Below are positions 8,341-15,605 of a stretch of 53,350 bases of DNA, one piece after another; the first letter of the stretch is position 1, and the number at the start of each line of letters is the position of its first letter. Source of the stretch: Deltaproteobacteria bacterium (lineage in GTDB: Bacteria; Desulfobacterota; Binatia; DP-6); the NCBI GenBank assembly GCA_005888095.1, contig VBKF01000117.1, forward strand, positions 1 to 53,350, in the 5' to 3' direction. The notes beneath the pieces were generated by a model. It was not told the origin of the DNA. It saw only the letters and a program-made list of their open reading frames with translations, and ran no database searches. The position numbers and the translations under genes were made by a program.

Positions 8341-8716
8341 AGCGGCCTTCGGCGCGGAGCGTGCCATCGACGAGCGCCCGGCCGCGGAGCAGCACCGCGC
8401 TGGAGAAGACGCGCACGACCTCGACCTCGATGCGCAGCGCGTCGCCGACGCGTACTTCGCCGTGGACGCGGAACTCGTCGACCGCCGCCAGATAGCCGGC
8501 GGCGGGCAGCTTTTCGTGGTGCGCGGCGACGAGGGCGCCGCCGGCCTGGGCCAGGGCCTCGAGGACGAAGGCCGCGGGCAGGAGTCCGTCGCGGCCGACG
8601 CATGGGTCGGCGGCGCTCACGAGCTTCAGGAAGGCGCCGCGCCGTTCCTCGACCTCGAGCACCTGGTCGAGCAACAGGAAGGGCGCCCCGTGGGGCAGAC
8701 GCGGAGTGCGGTTCAT
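8318..8716 (-). CDS. Hot-dog 3-hydroxyacyl-ACP dehydratase (FabZ/ApeP-like)
   Basis: Last gene of the lipid/polyketide operon, 132 residues. The N-terminus has the LPHGAPFLLLD motif (H9) and the central helix carries LEALAQAGG, both typical of FabA/FabZ-like hot-dog enzymes. The FabZ catalytic GHFPxxP segment is replaced by VGRDGLLPAAF, so this is closer to the dehydratases of aryl-polyene-type pathways than to housekeeping FabZ. It would dehydrate a beta-hydroxyacyl-ACP to the enoyl form. Its ATG overlaps the upstream stop by 4 nt (ATGA), so the two genes are translationally coupled. Confidence 0.78.
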   Translation of the reverse strand: MNRTPRLPHGAPFLLLDQVLEVEERRGAFLKLVSAADPCVGRDGLLPAAFVLEALAQAGGALVAAHHEKLPAAGYLAAVDEFRVHGEVRVGDALRIEVEVVRVFSSAVLLRGRALVDGTLRAEGRFTLALPR

Positions 8717-9882
8717 GGCGCCTCGAAACGAAGCGGACGGCATGCGCCGCCCCGCGCCAGGCCATCCACGACGGCCACCCGGACCTCCGCCGCCCGAGCC
8801 CGCCCGGCGACGACCCCGAGCCCGTGGCGGGCGGGCGGCACGTGACCCAGCGTGGGCGGCACGAGGTCGTGCGCCACGGCCAGCGCCGCGGTCGCCGCCG
8901 CGAGCGCACCGGCGGCGCCGAACCATCCCGTCGCGGCGCGCGGCGCCGTGACCAGCGCCCTCTGGCCACCGAGTGCCGCGGCGAGGGCCGCGGCCTCGAG
9001 CGCGTCGAGCTCCGGCTCTCCACTCGCCGCCGCCACCACCGCGTCGGCGTCGGCGACGAGCGGCGCGAGCCGCGCGCCGAGCGGCGCTGAATCACGCGAC
9101 CAGCCGTGCACGGGCGCCGGCAGCGCGAAGCCGGCCACCGGCACGAGCCGCGCGTAGACGCGGGCACCGCGCGCGCGGGCGTGCGCGACCGACTCGAGGA
9201 CGAGGACGGCGGCGCCCTCGCCGAGGGCAAAACCGTCCGCGCACGGATCGAGCGGCCGCGGCGTCGGGCTCAAGAGGCACGCCTCGTGGAATGCCTGGTG
9301 CAGCACCTCGCCGAGCTCGTCGACGCCGCCTGCCAGGCACACGTCCGCCCCGCCCTCCGCCACGAGCTCGGCGCCCCACGCGACCGCCGCTTCGCCCGAC
9401 ACCTCTCCGGCGGACAGCATGGCGCTCGGCCCCGTCAGGCCGAGCTCGATGGTCGTGTAGCTGAGGGGAGCGTTCATGACCAGGTTGGGAAAGAGGAACG
9501 GGTTCGCGGCCCCGCGCGCGAACAGCCGATCGAGGAAGGTCGTGGTTTCGTCGAGGTTTCCGAATTCGGAACCCAGGGCGAGCCCGGTGCGCGCGAGCGG
9601 CAGCTCCGTGGGGTCGAGTCCCGCGTCGAGGAGAGCGAGCCGGCAGGCAGCGAGCGCGAAGAGCGAGACGCGGTCGATCCGGCGCCCGAGGGGCGAGCGG
9701 ACGTGGGCCCGCGCTTCGACCGCCGGGACCTCGGCTGCCGGACCCGCGCCGGGGGGGGCGGTGAAGCGGCGGATCGGTCCGAGGCCGCTCTCGCCGGAAA
9801 CCAGCGCCGCCCAGAAGCGGTCCACTCCGTGCCCGAAGGCGCTCAGCACCCCGAGCCCCGTGACGGCGACGGGGACGCTCAC
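8713..9882 (-). CDS. Ketosynthase homologue without active-site Cys (chain-length-factor-like), copy A
   Basis: This 389-residue protein has the thiolase fold of KAS II (VAVTGLGVLSAFG; DPCADGFALGEGAAVLVLES). The catalytic Cys position, eight residues after the GP of LTGPSAMLSAGE, is Glu160. The HGTGT motif is absent (VHGWSRDSA), and the second His/Lys motif is reduced to ATGWFGAAG. It cannot condense by itself. In type II polyketide systems the KS-beta or chain-length factor has Gln at this position and pairs with an active KS. It starts with GTG 9882 inside the stop of the active ketosynthase (GTGA overlap), as expected for a heterodimer partner. Confidence 0.82.
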   Translation of the reverse strand: MSVPVAVTGLGVLSAFGHGVDRFWAALVSGESGLGPIRRFTAPPGAGPAAEVPAVEARAHVRSPLGRRIDRVSLFALAACRLALLDAGLDPTELPLARTGLALGSEFGNLDETTTFLDRLFARGAANPFLFPNLVMNAPLSYTTIELGLTGPSAMLSAGEVSGEAAVAWGAELVAEGGADVCLAGGVDELGEVLHQAFHEACLLSPTPRPLDPCADGFALGEGAAVLVLESVAHARARGARVYARLVPVAGFALPAPVHGWSRDSAPLGARLAPLVADADAVVAAASGEPELDALEAAALAAALGGQRALVTAPRAATGWFGAAGALAAATAALAVAHDLVPPTLGHVPPARHGLGVVAGRARAAEVRVAVVDGLARGGACRPLRFEAP

Positions 9883-11099
9883 CGCGCCACCCGCCCGAAG
9901 ACGAGGCTCACGTTGTGCCCGCCGAAGCCATAGGAAGAGCTCACCGCGACGGCGAGCCGCGCGCGGCGGCCCGCCTCCGGCACGAGGTCGAGGTCGTCCC
10001 ACGCGGGATCGAGATGCCGCAGGTTGACCGTCGGGGGCAGCAGCCCGTCGTCGAGCGCGAGCACGGTGGCCACCGCCTCGACCGCACCCGCTGCGCCGAG
10101 GCAGTGTCCCACCTGGGACTTGGTCGAGCTGACCGGTAGGCGCGCGAGCCGCCGGCCGAACACGCGGCGCAGCACGCCGATCTCCACCGCGTCGTTCTGG
10201 CGGGTGCCGCTGCCGTGCGCATTGACGTAATCGACCGCGTCGGGCGGCACGCGGGCGTCGGCGAGCGCACCGGCGAGCGCCGCCAGCGCCCCCGCGCCGT
10301 CGGGGTGCGGGGCGGTCACGTGGTGCGCGTCGCTCGTCGCGGCCCAGCCGAGCACCGCGGCCCGCGGCCGCGCCCCCCGAGCGCGGGCGTGCGCGTCGGT
10401 CTCCAGCACGAGCGCCGCCGCTCCCTCGCCGAGCGAGAGGCCGCGGCGGTCGCGATCGAACGGGCGGCAGGGCTCGGTGTCGAGGGCCTGGAGCGCATCG
10501 AAGCCGGCGTAGGTCAGCCGGCAGAGGCCGTCCGTGCCGACCGCCAGCGCGAGTGGGACGACGCCGCGGCGGACGGCGTCGGCGGCCATGGCTACCGCGA
10601 GCGCGCTCGACGAGCAGGCGGTCGAGAACGTCTCGCGCGGCCCGTAGAGACCGAACGCCTGGCTCACGACCGCGGCCGCGGTCGCGAGCGGCGTCCCGAG
10701 GAGCCGTGAGAGGCGAAAGCGAGGGTCCTCCCCCGCGCGCCGGCGACGGTACGCCTCCTCCGTCGCCAGCATGCCGCCGGTCGTCGTGCCGACGTAGACC
10801 CCCGCGTCGCGCCCGAACTCCGGTTCGAGCCCGGCCGTGCGGCACGCCTCGGCCGCGGCGAGGAGCGCGAAGCGGTCGGGACGCGACAGCCGGCGTGCCG
10901 TCGCCGGCGGCAGGCAGCCCACCACGGCGCTGGCCTCTTCGCGGACCTCGGCCGCCATCCCCGCGCGCCCCGTGGGCGCGAAGAGCGCCACGCGTCCGAT
11001 GCCGCAGCGGCCCTCGGCGAGCCCCGCGGCGAGCGCCCGCACGTCGCCGCCGAGCGCCGTGACTGCGCCGAGGCCCGTGATGACGACCGCTGGGGCCAC
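9879..11099 (-). CDS. Beta-ketoacyl-ACP synthase (KAS II/FabF-like), catalytically complete, copy A
   Basis: This 406-residue enzyme has the full catalytic set: C162 (STACSSSA), H295 (NAHGSGT) and K327/H332 (KSQVGHCLGAAG). It would condense malonyl-ACP with an acyl-ACP primer. It lies 9 nt after the ACP gene and overlaps its Cys-less partner by 4 nt, so the pair is probably made in equal amounts. A housekeeping FabF is possible, but the duplicated KS/partner arrangement in this operon argues for a specialised polyene or fatty-acid product. Confidence 0.88.
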   Translation of the reverse strand: MAPAVVITGLGAVTALGGDVRALAAGLAEGRCGIGRVALFAPTGRAGMAAEVREEASAVVGCLPPATARRLSRPDRFALLAAAEACRTAGLEPEFGRDAGVYVGTTTGGMLATEEAYRRRRAGEDPRFRLSRLLGTPLATAAAVVSQAFGLYGPRETFSTACSSSALAVAMAADAVRRGVVPLALAVGTDGLCRLTYAGFDALQALDTEPCRPFDRDRRGLSLGEGAAALVLETDAHARARGARPRAAVLGWAATSDAHHVTAPHPDGAGALAALAGALADARVPPDAVDYVNAHGSGTRQNDAVEIGVLRRVFGRRLARLPVSSTKSQVGHCLGAAGAVEAVATVLALDDGLLPPTVNLRHLDPAWDDLDLVPEAGRRARLAVAVSSSYGFGGHNVSLVFGRVAR

Positions 11100-11108
11100 C
11101 CCCGGAGG

Positions 11109-11369
11109 TTACTCCGCGCGCTCCTGCAGGATGAAGTCGACGAGCGCGTCCACGGAGGCGAAGGCGCGCTTGCCGACCTCCTCGTCCGGGATCGAGACCC
11201 GGAAGCGCTCCTCGACCAGCACGACCAGCTCGAGCGCGTCGATCGAGTCGAGGCCGAGGCCCTCGCCGAAGATCGGCGTGTCGTCGGCGATGTCGGCGGG
11301 ACGGACGTCGAGGCGGAGGCCGCTCACGAGCAGCTCCTTCACCTCGGCGCGCAGACGGTCGGTGTCCAT
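11109..11369 (-). CDS. Acyl carrier protein
   Basis: This 86-residue acidic helical protein has the phosphopantetheine attachment motif GLDSIDALEL (S42) and a C-terminal helix typical of ACPs. It carries the growing chain for the surrounding ketosynthases, reductase and dehydratase. Residues 1-15 form a typical helix I. It sits in the middle of the operon, 12 nt after the reductase and 9 nt before the second ketosynthase. Only one ACP is present, whereas aryl-polyene clusters usually have two. Confidence 0.9.
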   Translation of the reverse strand: MDTDRLRAEVKELLVSGLRLDVRPADIADDTPIFGEGLGLDSIDALELVVLVEERFRVSIPDEEVGKRAFASVDALVDFILQERAE

Positions 11370-11381
11370 CGGCGCTGCCTT

Positions 11382-12131
11382 TTAGAGCATCGTGAGGCCG
11401 CCGTCCACGTGAAGGGTCGTGCCCGTCACGTAGGAGGCGGCCGGCGACGCGAGAAAGAGGATCGCGGCCGCGATCTCCTCGGGAGTGCCCGGCCGCCCGA
11501 GCGCCACCTGGCGGTCCATCTCCTGCCGGCGTGCGGCCGGCAGGGTGGCGAGGAGGTGCGTCTCGACCAGGCCCGGCGACACGGCGTTCACCGTGACGCC
11601 GAAACGCGCCACCTCGCGGGCAAGACTCTTGGTGAGCGCCACGAGCCCCGCCTTCGCGGCGGCGTAGTTCGACGCCCCCTCCTGGCCGAGGAACGCGGCG
11701 GGCGACACAACGTTCACGATCCGGCCCCAGCGCGCGGCGATCATGCCGCGCAGCGCGAGCCGGCAGCAGAGCGCGGCGCCGGTCAGGTCCGTCCGGACGA
11801 CCCGATCCCATGCCTCCTCCGCGAGCATCATGAGGAGACCGTCCTCGGTGATCGCCGCGTTGTTCACGAGCACGTCCGGTGGGCCGCCGAGCGTCTCGGT
11901 GACCTCGGCGAACATGCGGCGCACGGCCGCCGGGTCGCCCACATCCGCCTCGAGGGCATGCGCCCTCGCGCCGCGCGCGGTGAGCGTCGCGAGCGCCGCC
12001 GCCGCGTCCTCGCGCGAGTGCGCCCAGCTCACGGCGACCGCCGCGCCCGCCTCGGCCAGCCCGAGCGCGGTGGCCAGGCCGATGCCGCGCGTGCCGCCGG
12101 TCACGAGAGCGCGGCGTCCTGCGAGGCTCAC
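11382..12131 (-). CDS. 3-oxoacyl-ACP reductase (FabG-like SDR)
   Basis: This 249-residue short-chain dehydrogenase has the cofactor loop TGGTRGIG (11-18), NNAAI (90-94) and the catalytic S143, Y156 and K160 (NVVSPAAF ... NYAAAKAG). The C-terminal YVTGTTLHVDGG motif is typical of FabG. It would reduce the beta-keto group made by the neighbouring ketosynthases with NADPH. The start is GTG 12131, overlapping the stop of the preceding Cys-less ketosynthase by 4 nt. Confidence 0.9.
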   Translation of the reverse strand: MSLAGRRALVTGGTRGIGLATALGLAEAGAAVAVSWAHSREDAAAALATLTARGARAHALEADVGDPAAVRRMFAEVTETLGGPPDVLVNNAAITEDGLLMMLAEEAWDRVVRTDLTGAALCCRLALRGMIAARWGRIVNVVSPAAFLGQEGASNYAAAKAGLVALTKSLAREVARFGVTVNAVSPGLVETHLLATLPAARRQEMDRQVALGRPGTPEEIAAAILFLASPAASYVTGTTLHVDGGLTML

Positions 12132-13135
12132 CGCGCCTCCGACGCCCGTGCCACCAGCGCTGCGACGTGCCCGCTCGGGCAGGCGTCGAGCACGAGGACG
12201 GGTAGGCCGGGCTCCGCCTCGGCGAGCGCGGCCAGGAGCGCGAGCGGTCCCGCCGCGCCGAGCGTCTCGCCGAACACGGTCTTCGGGCTCAGCCGCCGAC
12301 CCCCGGGCATCGCGGCGAGCGCCCGGTCCTCGAGCGCGGCGAGTTGAGGCGGCGCGCCGGAGACGATGACGGCGATCTCCCGGGGCGAGAGTCCGGCATC
12401 TGCGCAGGCCGCGTCGATGGCGCGCGCGAGGCCCTCGCCGGCAGCCGGGTCCAGCGGGTCGGGTTCGAAACCGGCCGCATGGCCGGCGAGCCGGCCGATC
12501 TCTGGCCGCGTGCGGCCAGGCCGCTCGAGCACCAGGACCGCCCCTGCCTCGGCGGGCGGCCTTCCGAATTCCAGCCCCGCCGCGTCGAGCCAGTCCGCGA
12601 CCGCGCCGCCGAGCGCGTCGACCCCGCCGGCGACGACGACGTCGGCGCGGCCGGCGCGGATGAGCTCGATGGCCTCGCCGAGCGCCGCGAGCCCGGAGGC
12701 GCCACCGGCAGTGACCGTCACCGCCGGACCGGCGAGACGGTAAGCGATGGCGAGCTCGCCGGCGGCGGCGTTCGAGACCGTCGCGGCGAACAGACGGGGG
12801 CTCGCGCCGGCGGGCCCTTCGGCCGCGAGCCGGCGCTGGTAGGCCGCGTTGGTCAAGAAGCACCCGAACGCCGTGCCGAGCACGATGCCGGCCCGCGTCT
12901 CGGGCGCCGCGGCGTCGAGGCCCGCCGCCGCGAGCGCCCGGCCCGCGGCGGCGAGCACGAGCTGGGTGACGCGCTCGGCGCGCGCCGCACGCCCGCGCAC
13001 CGCCTCCGGGAGGTGGCCGAGCGGGATGCTGCCGTCCGGGCCGATGACGAGCGCCGAGTCCGGTGGCAGGCGTCGGGGCTCCTGGCTGCGCTTGATGACG
13101 GCCCCGGCGCCGGTTACGGCGACGGCCGCGCTCAT
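12128..13135 (-). CDS. Ketosynthase homologue without active-site Cys (chain-length-factor-like), copy B
   Basis: This 335-residue protein is shorter than a normal KAS (about 400-410). The active-site Cys is replaced by Gly145 (GPAVTVTAGGAS). The first catalytic His motif is missing (VSGAPPQ). The last motif, KTVFGETLGAAG, keeps the Lys but has Glu instead of His. It should be inactive as a condensing enzyme and probably serves as the partner of the complete ketosynthase just upstream, whose stop overlaps this ATG by 4 nt. About 35 residues are missing after the first strand compared with copy A. Confidence 0.8.
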   Translation of the reverse strand: MSAAVAVTGAGAVIKRSQEPRRLPPDSALVIGPDGSIPLGHLPEAVRGRAARAERVTQLVLAAAGRALAAAGLDAAAPETRAGIVLGTAFGCFLTNAAYQRRLAAEGPAGASPRLFAATVSNAAAGELAIAYRLAGPAVTVTAGGASGLAALGEAIELIRAGRADVVVAGGVDALGGAVADWLDAAGLEFGRPPAEAGAVLVLERPGRTRPEIGRLAGHAAGFEPDPLDPAAGEGLARAIDAACADAGLSPREIAVIVSGAPPQLAALEDRALAAMPGGRRLSPKTVFGETLGAAGPLALLAALAEAEPGLPVLVLDACPSGHVAALVARASEAR

Positions 13136-14301
13136 CCCGCCCGCCCGAGGACGAGGGCCGCATTCACGCCGGCGAAGCCCGACGAGGTCGACACGGCAGT
13201 CTCTGCCGGATGGCGTCGCGGCTCGCCGTACACCAGGTCGAGGCCGGCACAGGCGGGATCGACGGTGGCGAGACCGACCGTCGGCGGGACAAGCCCTTCC
13301 GCCAGGACCTGGAGGCAGAGGATGGCCTCGAAGGCGCCGGCCGCGCCGAGCGTGTGGCCGATCGCTCCCTTGATGGAGTTGACGGGAACCTTGCGCGGGC
13401 CGAAGACACGCGTGATCGCCACCGCCTCCATCGCGTCGTTGAAGGGCGTACCGGTGCCGTGCGCGGAGACGAAGCCGACGCGCGCGGGCGCCACGTCCGC
13501 GTCCGCGAGCGCCGCCTCGATCGCCCGCGCCGCGCCGCGCCCCTCACGGTCCGGCGCGGTCATGTGCGTCGCGTCGGCCGCGGCGCCGACGCCGAGCACG
13601 CGCCCGCGCACCCGCGCTCCCCGCCGCGCCGCATGCCCGGCATCCTCCACCACCACGACCGCGCCACCCTCGCCGAGGACCAGCCCGCGGCGCGCGGCAT
13701 CGAAGGGGCGTGCCGCCTCGGCCGTCGCCCGCAGGCAGTTGAAGCCTGCCACCACGAACCGGCAGAGCAGGTCGGCGCCCCCGGCGAGCACCACGTCGGC
13801 GCGGCCGGAGCGCACCCAGTCGGTGGCGAGCGCGATCGCATGCGTACCCGAGGCGCAGGCGAGCTGGGGTGTCGCGACCGGGCCGCGGCACCCGAGCCGG
13901 CGCGCGACACGCACGGCGGGCGCGTAGTACGGGATCTGCGCGAGCCCCTCGGTCGGCTCCCCGTCGAGCCACCGCTCGAACAGCTGCATGCCGCCGAGGG
14001 TCGTGCCGAGCGCGACCCCGAGTCGCCGCGGGTCGACCGACGCGAGCTCGAGCGCGGCATCGGCCAGCGCCTGCGTGACCGCCTCGAGGGCGAACCCGCC
14101 GGCACGGTCCGGGTCCGTGCGCGGGACGTCGCGGACTTCCGCCGCGGCGCGGGGCGCGAGGTCGTCCGCCGGGAAGCCGGCGATGGGCCCCACGGCCGAG
14201 CGGCCCGCAAGGAGTCCTTCCCAGAAAGCGCGCAAACCCGTACCCAGCGGGGAGACGACCCCGCAGCCGGTGATCACGGCGGCGCGCGTCGGGCGGGGCA
14301 A
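13132..14301 (-). CDS. Beta-ketoacyl-ACP synthase (KAS II/FabF-like), catalytically complete, copy B
   Basis: First gene of the seven-gene operon, 389 residues. The catalytic set is complete: C149 (QLACASGTH), H281 (SAHGTGT), K311 and H316 (IKGAIGHTLGAAG). The Ala after the Cys and the GTHA that follows resemble standard FabF, whereas copy A has CSSSA, so the two ketosynthases may prefer different chain lengths or primers. The next gene is a Cys-less partner starting in a 4-nt overlap. The promoter is likely in the 80 nt before the gene or further upstream. Confidence 0.88.
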   Translation of the reverse strand: MPRPTRAAVITGCGVVSPLGTGLRAFWEGLLAGRSAVGPIAGFPADDLAPRAAAEVRDVPRTDPDRAGGFALEAVTQALADAALELASVDPRRLGVALGTTLGGMQLFERWLDGEPTEGLAQIPYYAPAVRVARRLGCRGPVATPQLACASGTHAIALATDWVRSGRADVVLAGGADLLCRFVVAGFNCLRATAEAARPFDAARRGLVLGEGGAVVVVEDAGHAARRGARVRGRVLGVGAAADATHMTAPDREGRGAARAIEAALADADVAPARVGFVSAHGTGTPFNDAMEAVAITRVFGPRKVPVNSIKGAIGHTLGAAGAFEAILCLQVLAEGLVPPTVGLATVDPACAGLDLVYGEPRRHPAETAVSTSSGFAGVNAALVLGRAG

Positions 14302-14383
14302 CCTCGTAGGCCGGCCCGTGGCGGGCCGTCAGCGGACTATTTCACGCGCGCCGCGACACGGTCAATTCGCAGAGCTGACCTGC

Positions 14384-14776
14384 TCAGCTGCCGCCGAGGC
14401 TCTGCTCGCGCACGCCCTGCGGGGTCCCGCCGTCGGCCGTCGGGCTGGTGTCGGCTTCGCCGCCCGGGGTTCCCGCGAAGGCGATCGGGTCCTCGCCCTG
14501 CAGCATGCGCGGCGTCACGACGTAGGTGCCGCCCATCGACGTCACCCACACCGTCTCCGCGGTCTTCAGGTCGCCGCCCGTGAGCGCGAAGGCGAACCCA
14601 CCCGTCAGGCCACCGAGCGTCGCGTAGGTGATCTTGGCGGGCATGTAGACGACGTTCGTGAGGACCGTGAGCGTCCCCCATCCCGCGTCCTCGAGATACC
14701 CCGCGCGCGCGGGCGCAGCCGTAGCCAGACAAGCGCCCAACGCCAGCACCGCGGCAAACCCTCTCCTCCTCTTCAT
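14384..14776 (-). CDS. Small exported protein of unknown function
   Basis: This 130-residue protein has a clear signal peptide (MKRRRGF, then a hydrophobic core ending in APARAG). The mature part has a hydrophobic, Gly-rich stretch around residues 33-68 (LTNVVYMPAK, GGLTGGFAFAL) that may be membrane-associated, followed by a Gly/Thr-rich tail. I recognise no catalytic motif. It lies upstream of the ketosynthase operon on the same strand with an 82-nt gap, so it may be cotranscribed. A GAGG-type ribosome site (AGGAGGGG) precedes the ATG. Confidence 0.7.
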   Translation of the reverse strand: MKRRRGFAAVLALGACLATAAPARAGYLEDAGWGTLTVLTNVVYMPAKITYATLGGLTGGFAFALTGGDLKTAETVWVTSMGGTYVVTPRMLQGEDPIAFAGTPGGEADTSPTADGGTPQGVREQSLGGS

Positions 14777-14867
14777 AACCCCTCCTCTTGGACCGCCGTC
14801 TCCCGGTCCCGAGACCGCTTCTAGCGGATCCGGCGCACCTGCGCGAGCGATTTCCCCCCGCCGGGTC

Positions 14868-15596
14868 CTACTCCGTCCGCACCACCGCCCCGCTCGGCAG
14901 GAGCGCGAGCAGATGCTCGAGCGCCCGCTCGACGTACTCGCGGTCCTTCGACTCGAGCGTCAGCTTCACGGCGTACTCGGGGTCCGCCATCTTCGGATAG
15001 GAGCCGAGCAGCAGGTCCGGAAAGGCGGCGAGCGTCGCGTGCAGGTGCTCGGCGATCGAGCCTTCGCTCTCGCGCGTGTAGACGACGCGCAGGAAGTAGG
15101 GCGAGGCCGCGAAGCGCTCGCGCAGCGCGGCGAACTTCTGCTCGAGGATCTCCGGGATGCCGGGCAGGATGTAGACGTTCTCGCACTGGACGGTCGGGAA
15201 GCCGAGCCGCGCATCGACGATCAGCTCGCTGCCCTCGGGGACCTCCGCCATCTTCAGGCGGGCGGCGTTCACCTTGTCCTTCAGGTACTCGCGCAGCCGC
15301 CCCTCGATCGCCGGATGGCGGACGACCCGGCGGCCGAGGCCGCGCGCGACCCCCTCCATGGTGACGTCGTCGTGCGTCGGGCCGACGCCGCCCGACGTGA
15401 ACACGACGTCGAAGCGGCCGTGAAACTCGCGCACCGCGGCCGCGATCGTCTCGACGTCGTCGGGGATGGTGAGGATGCGGAGCAGCGTGACGCCGAGGCT
15501 CCGGAGCTCGCGGGCGAGGAAGGGCGAGTTGGTGTCGACCACCTTGCCCGAGAGGATCTCGTTGCCGATGACGATGATGCCGGCGGTCCGGTCCAC
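14868..15596 (-). CDS. MoCF-domain protein (CinA N-terminal-like)
   Basis: This 242-residue protein has the molybdopterin-binding/MoCF fold seen in the N-terminal half of CinA and in FAD synthase regions. The motifs are IGNEILSGKVVDTN near the N-terminus and FTSGGVGPTHDDVT around 66-79. There is no C-terminal CinA amidase domain. CinA-type enzymes hydrolyse ADP-ribose or deamidate NMN. The stand-alone MoCF form is less well defined and may act as a nucleotide pyrophosphatase. It follows the ThDP enzyme gene by 9 nt, as the last gene of the rpoZ-rpoH operon. Confidence 0.82.
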   Translation of the reverse strand: MDRTAGIIVIGNEILSGKVVDTNSPFLARELRSLGVTLLRILTIPDDVETIAAAVREFHGRFDVVFTSGGVGPTHDDVTMEGVARGLGRRVVRHPAIEGRLREYLKDKVNAARLKMAEVPEGSELIVDARLGFPTVQCENVYILPGIPEILEQKFAALRERFAASPYFLRVVYTRESEGSIAEHLHATLAAFPDLLLGSYPKMADPEYAVKLTLESKDREYVERALEHLLALLPSGAVVRTE

Positions 15597-15605
15597 GGCC
15601 GCCCG

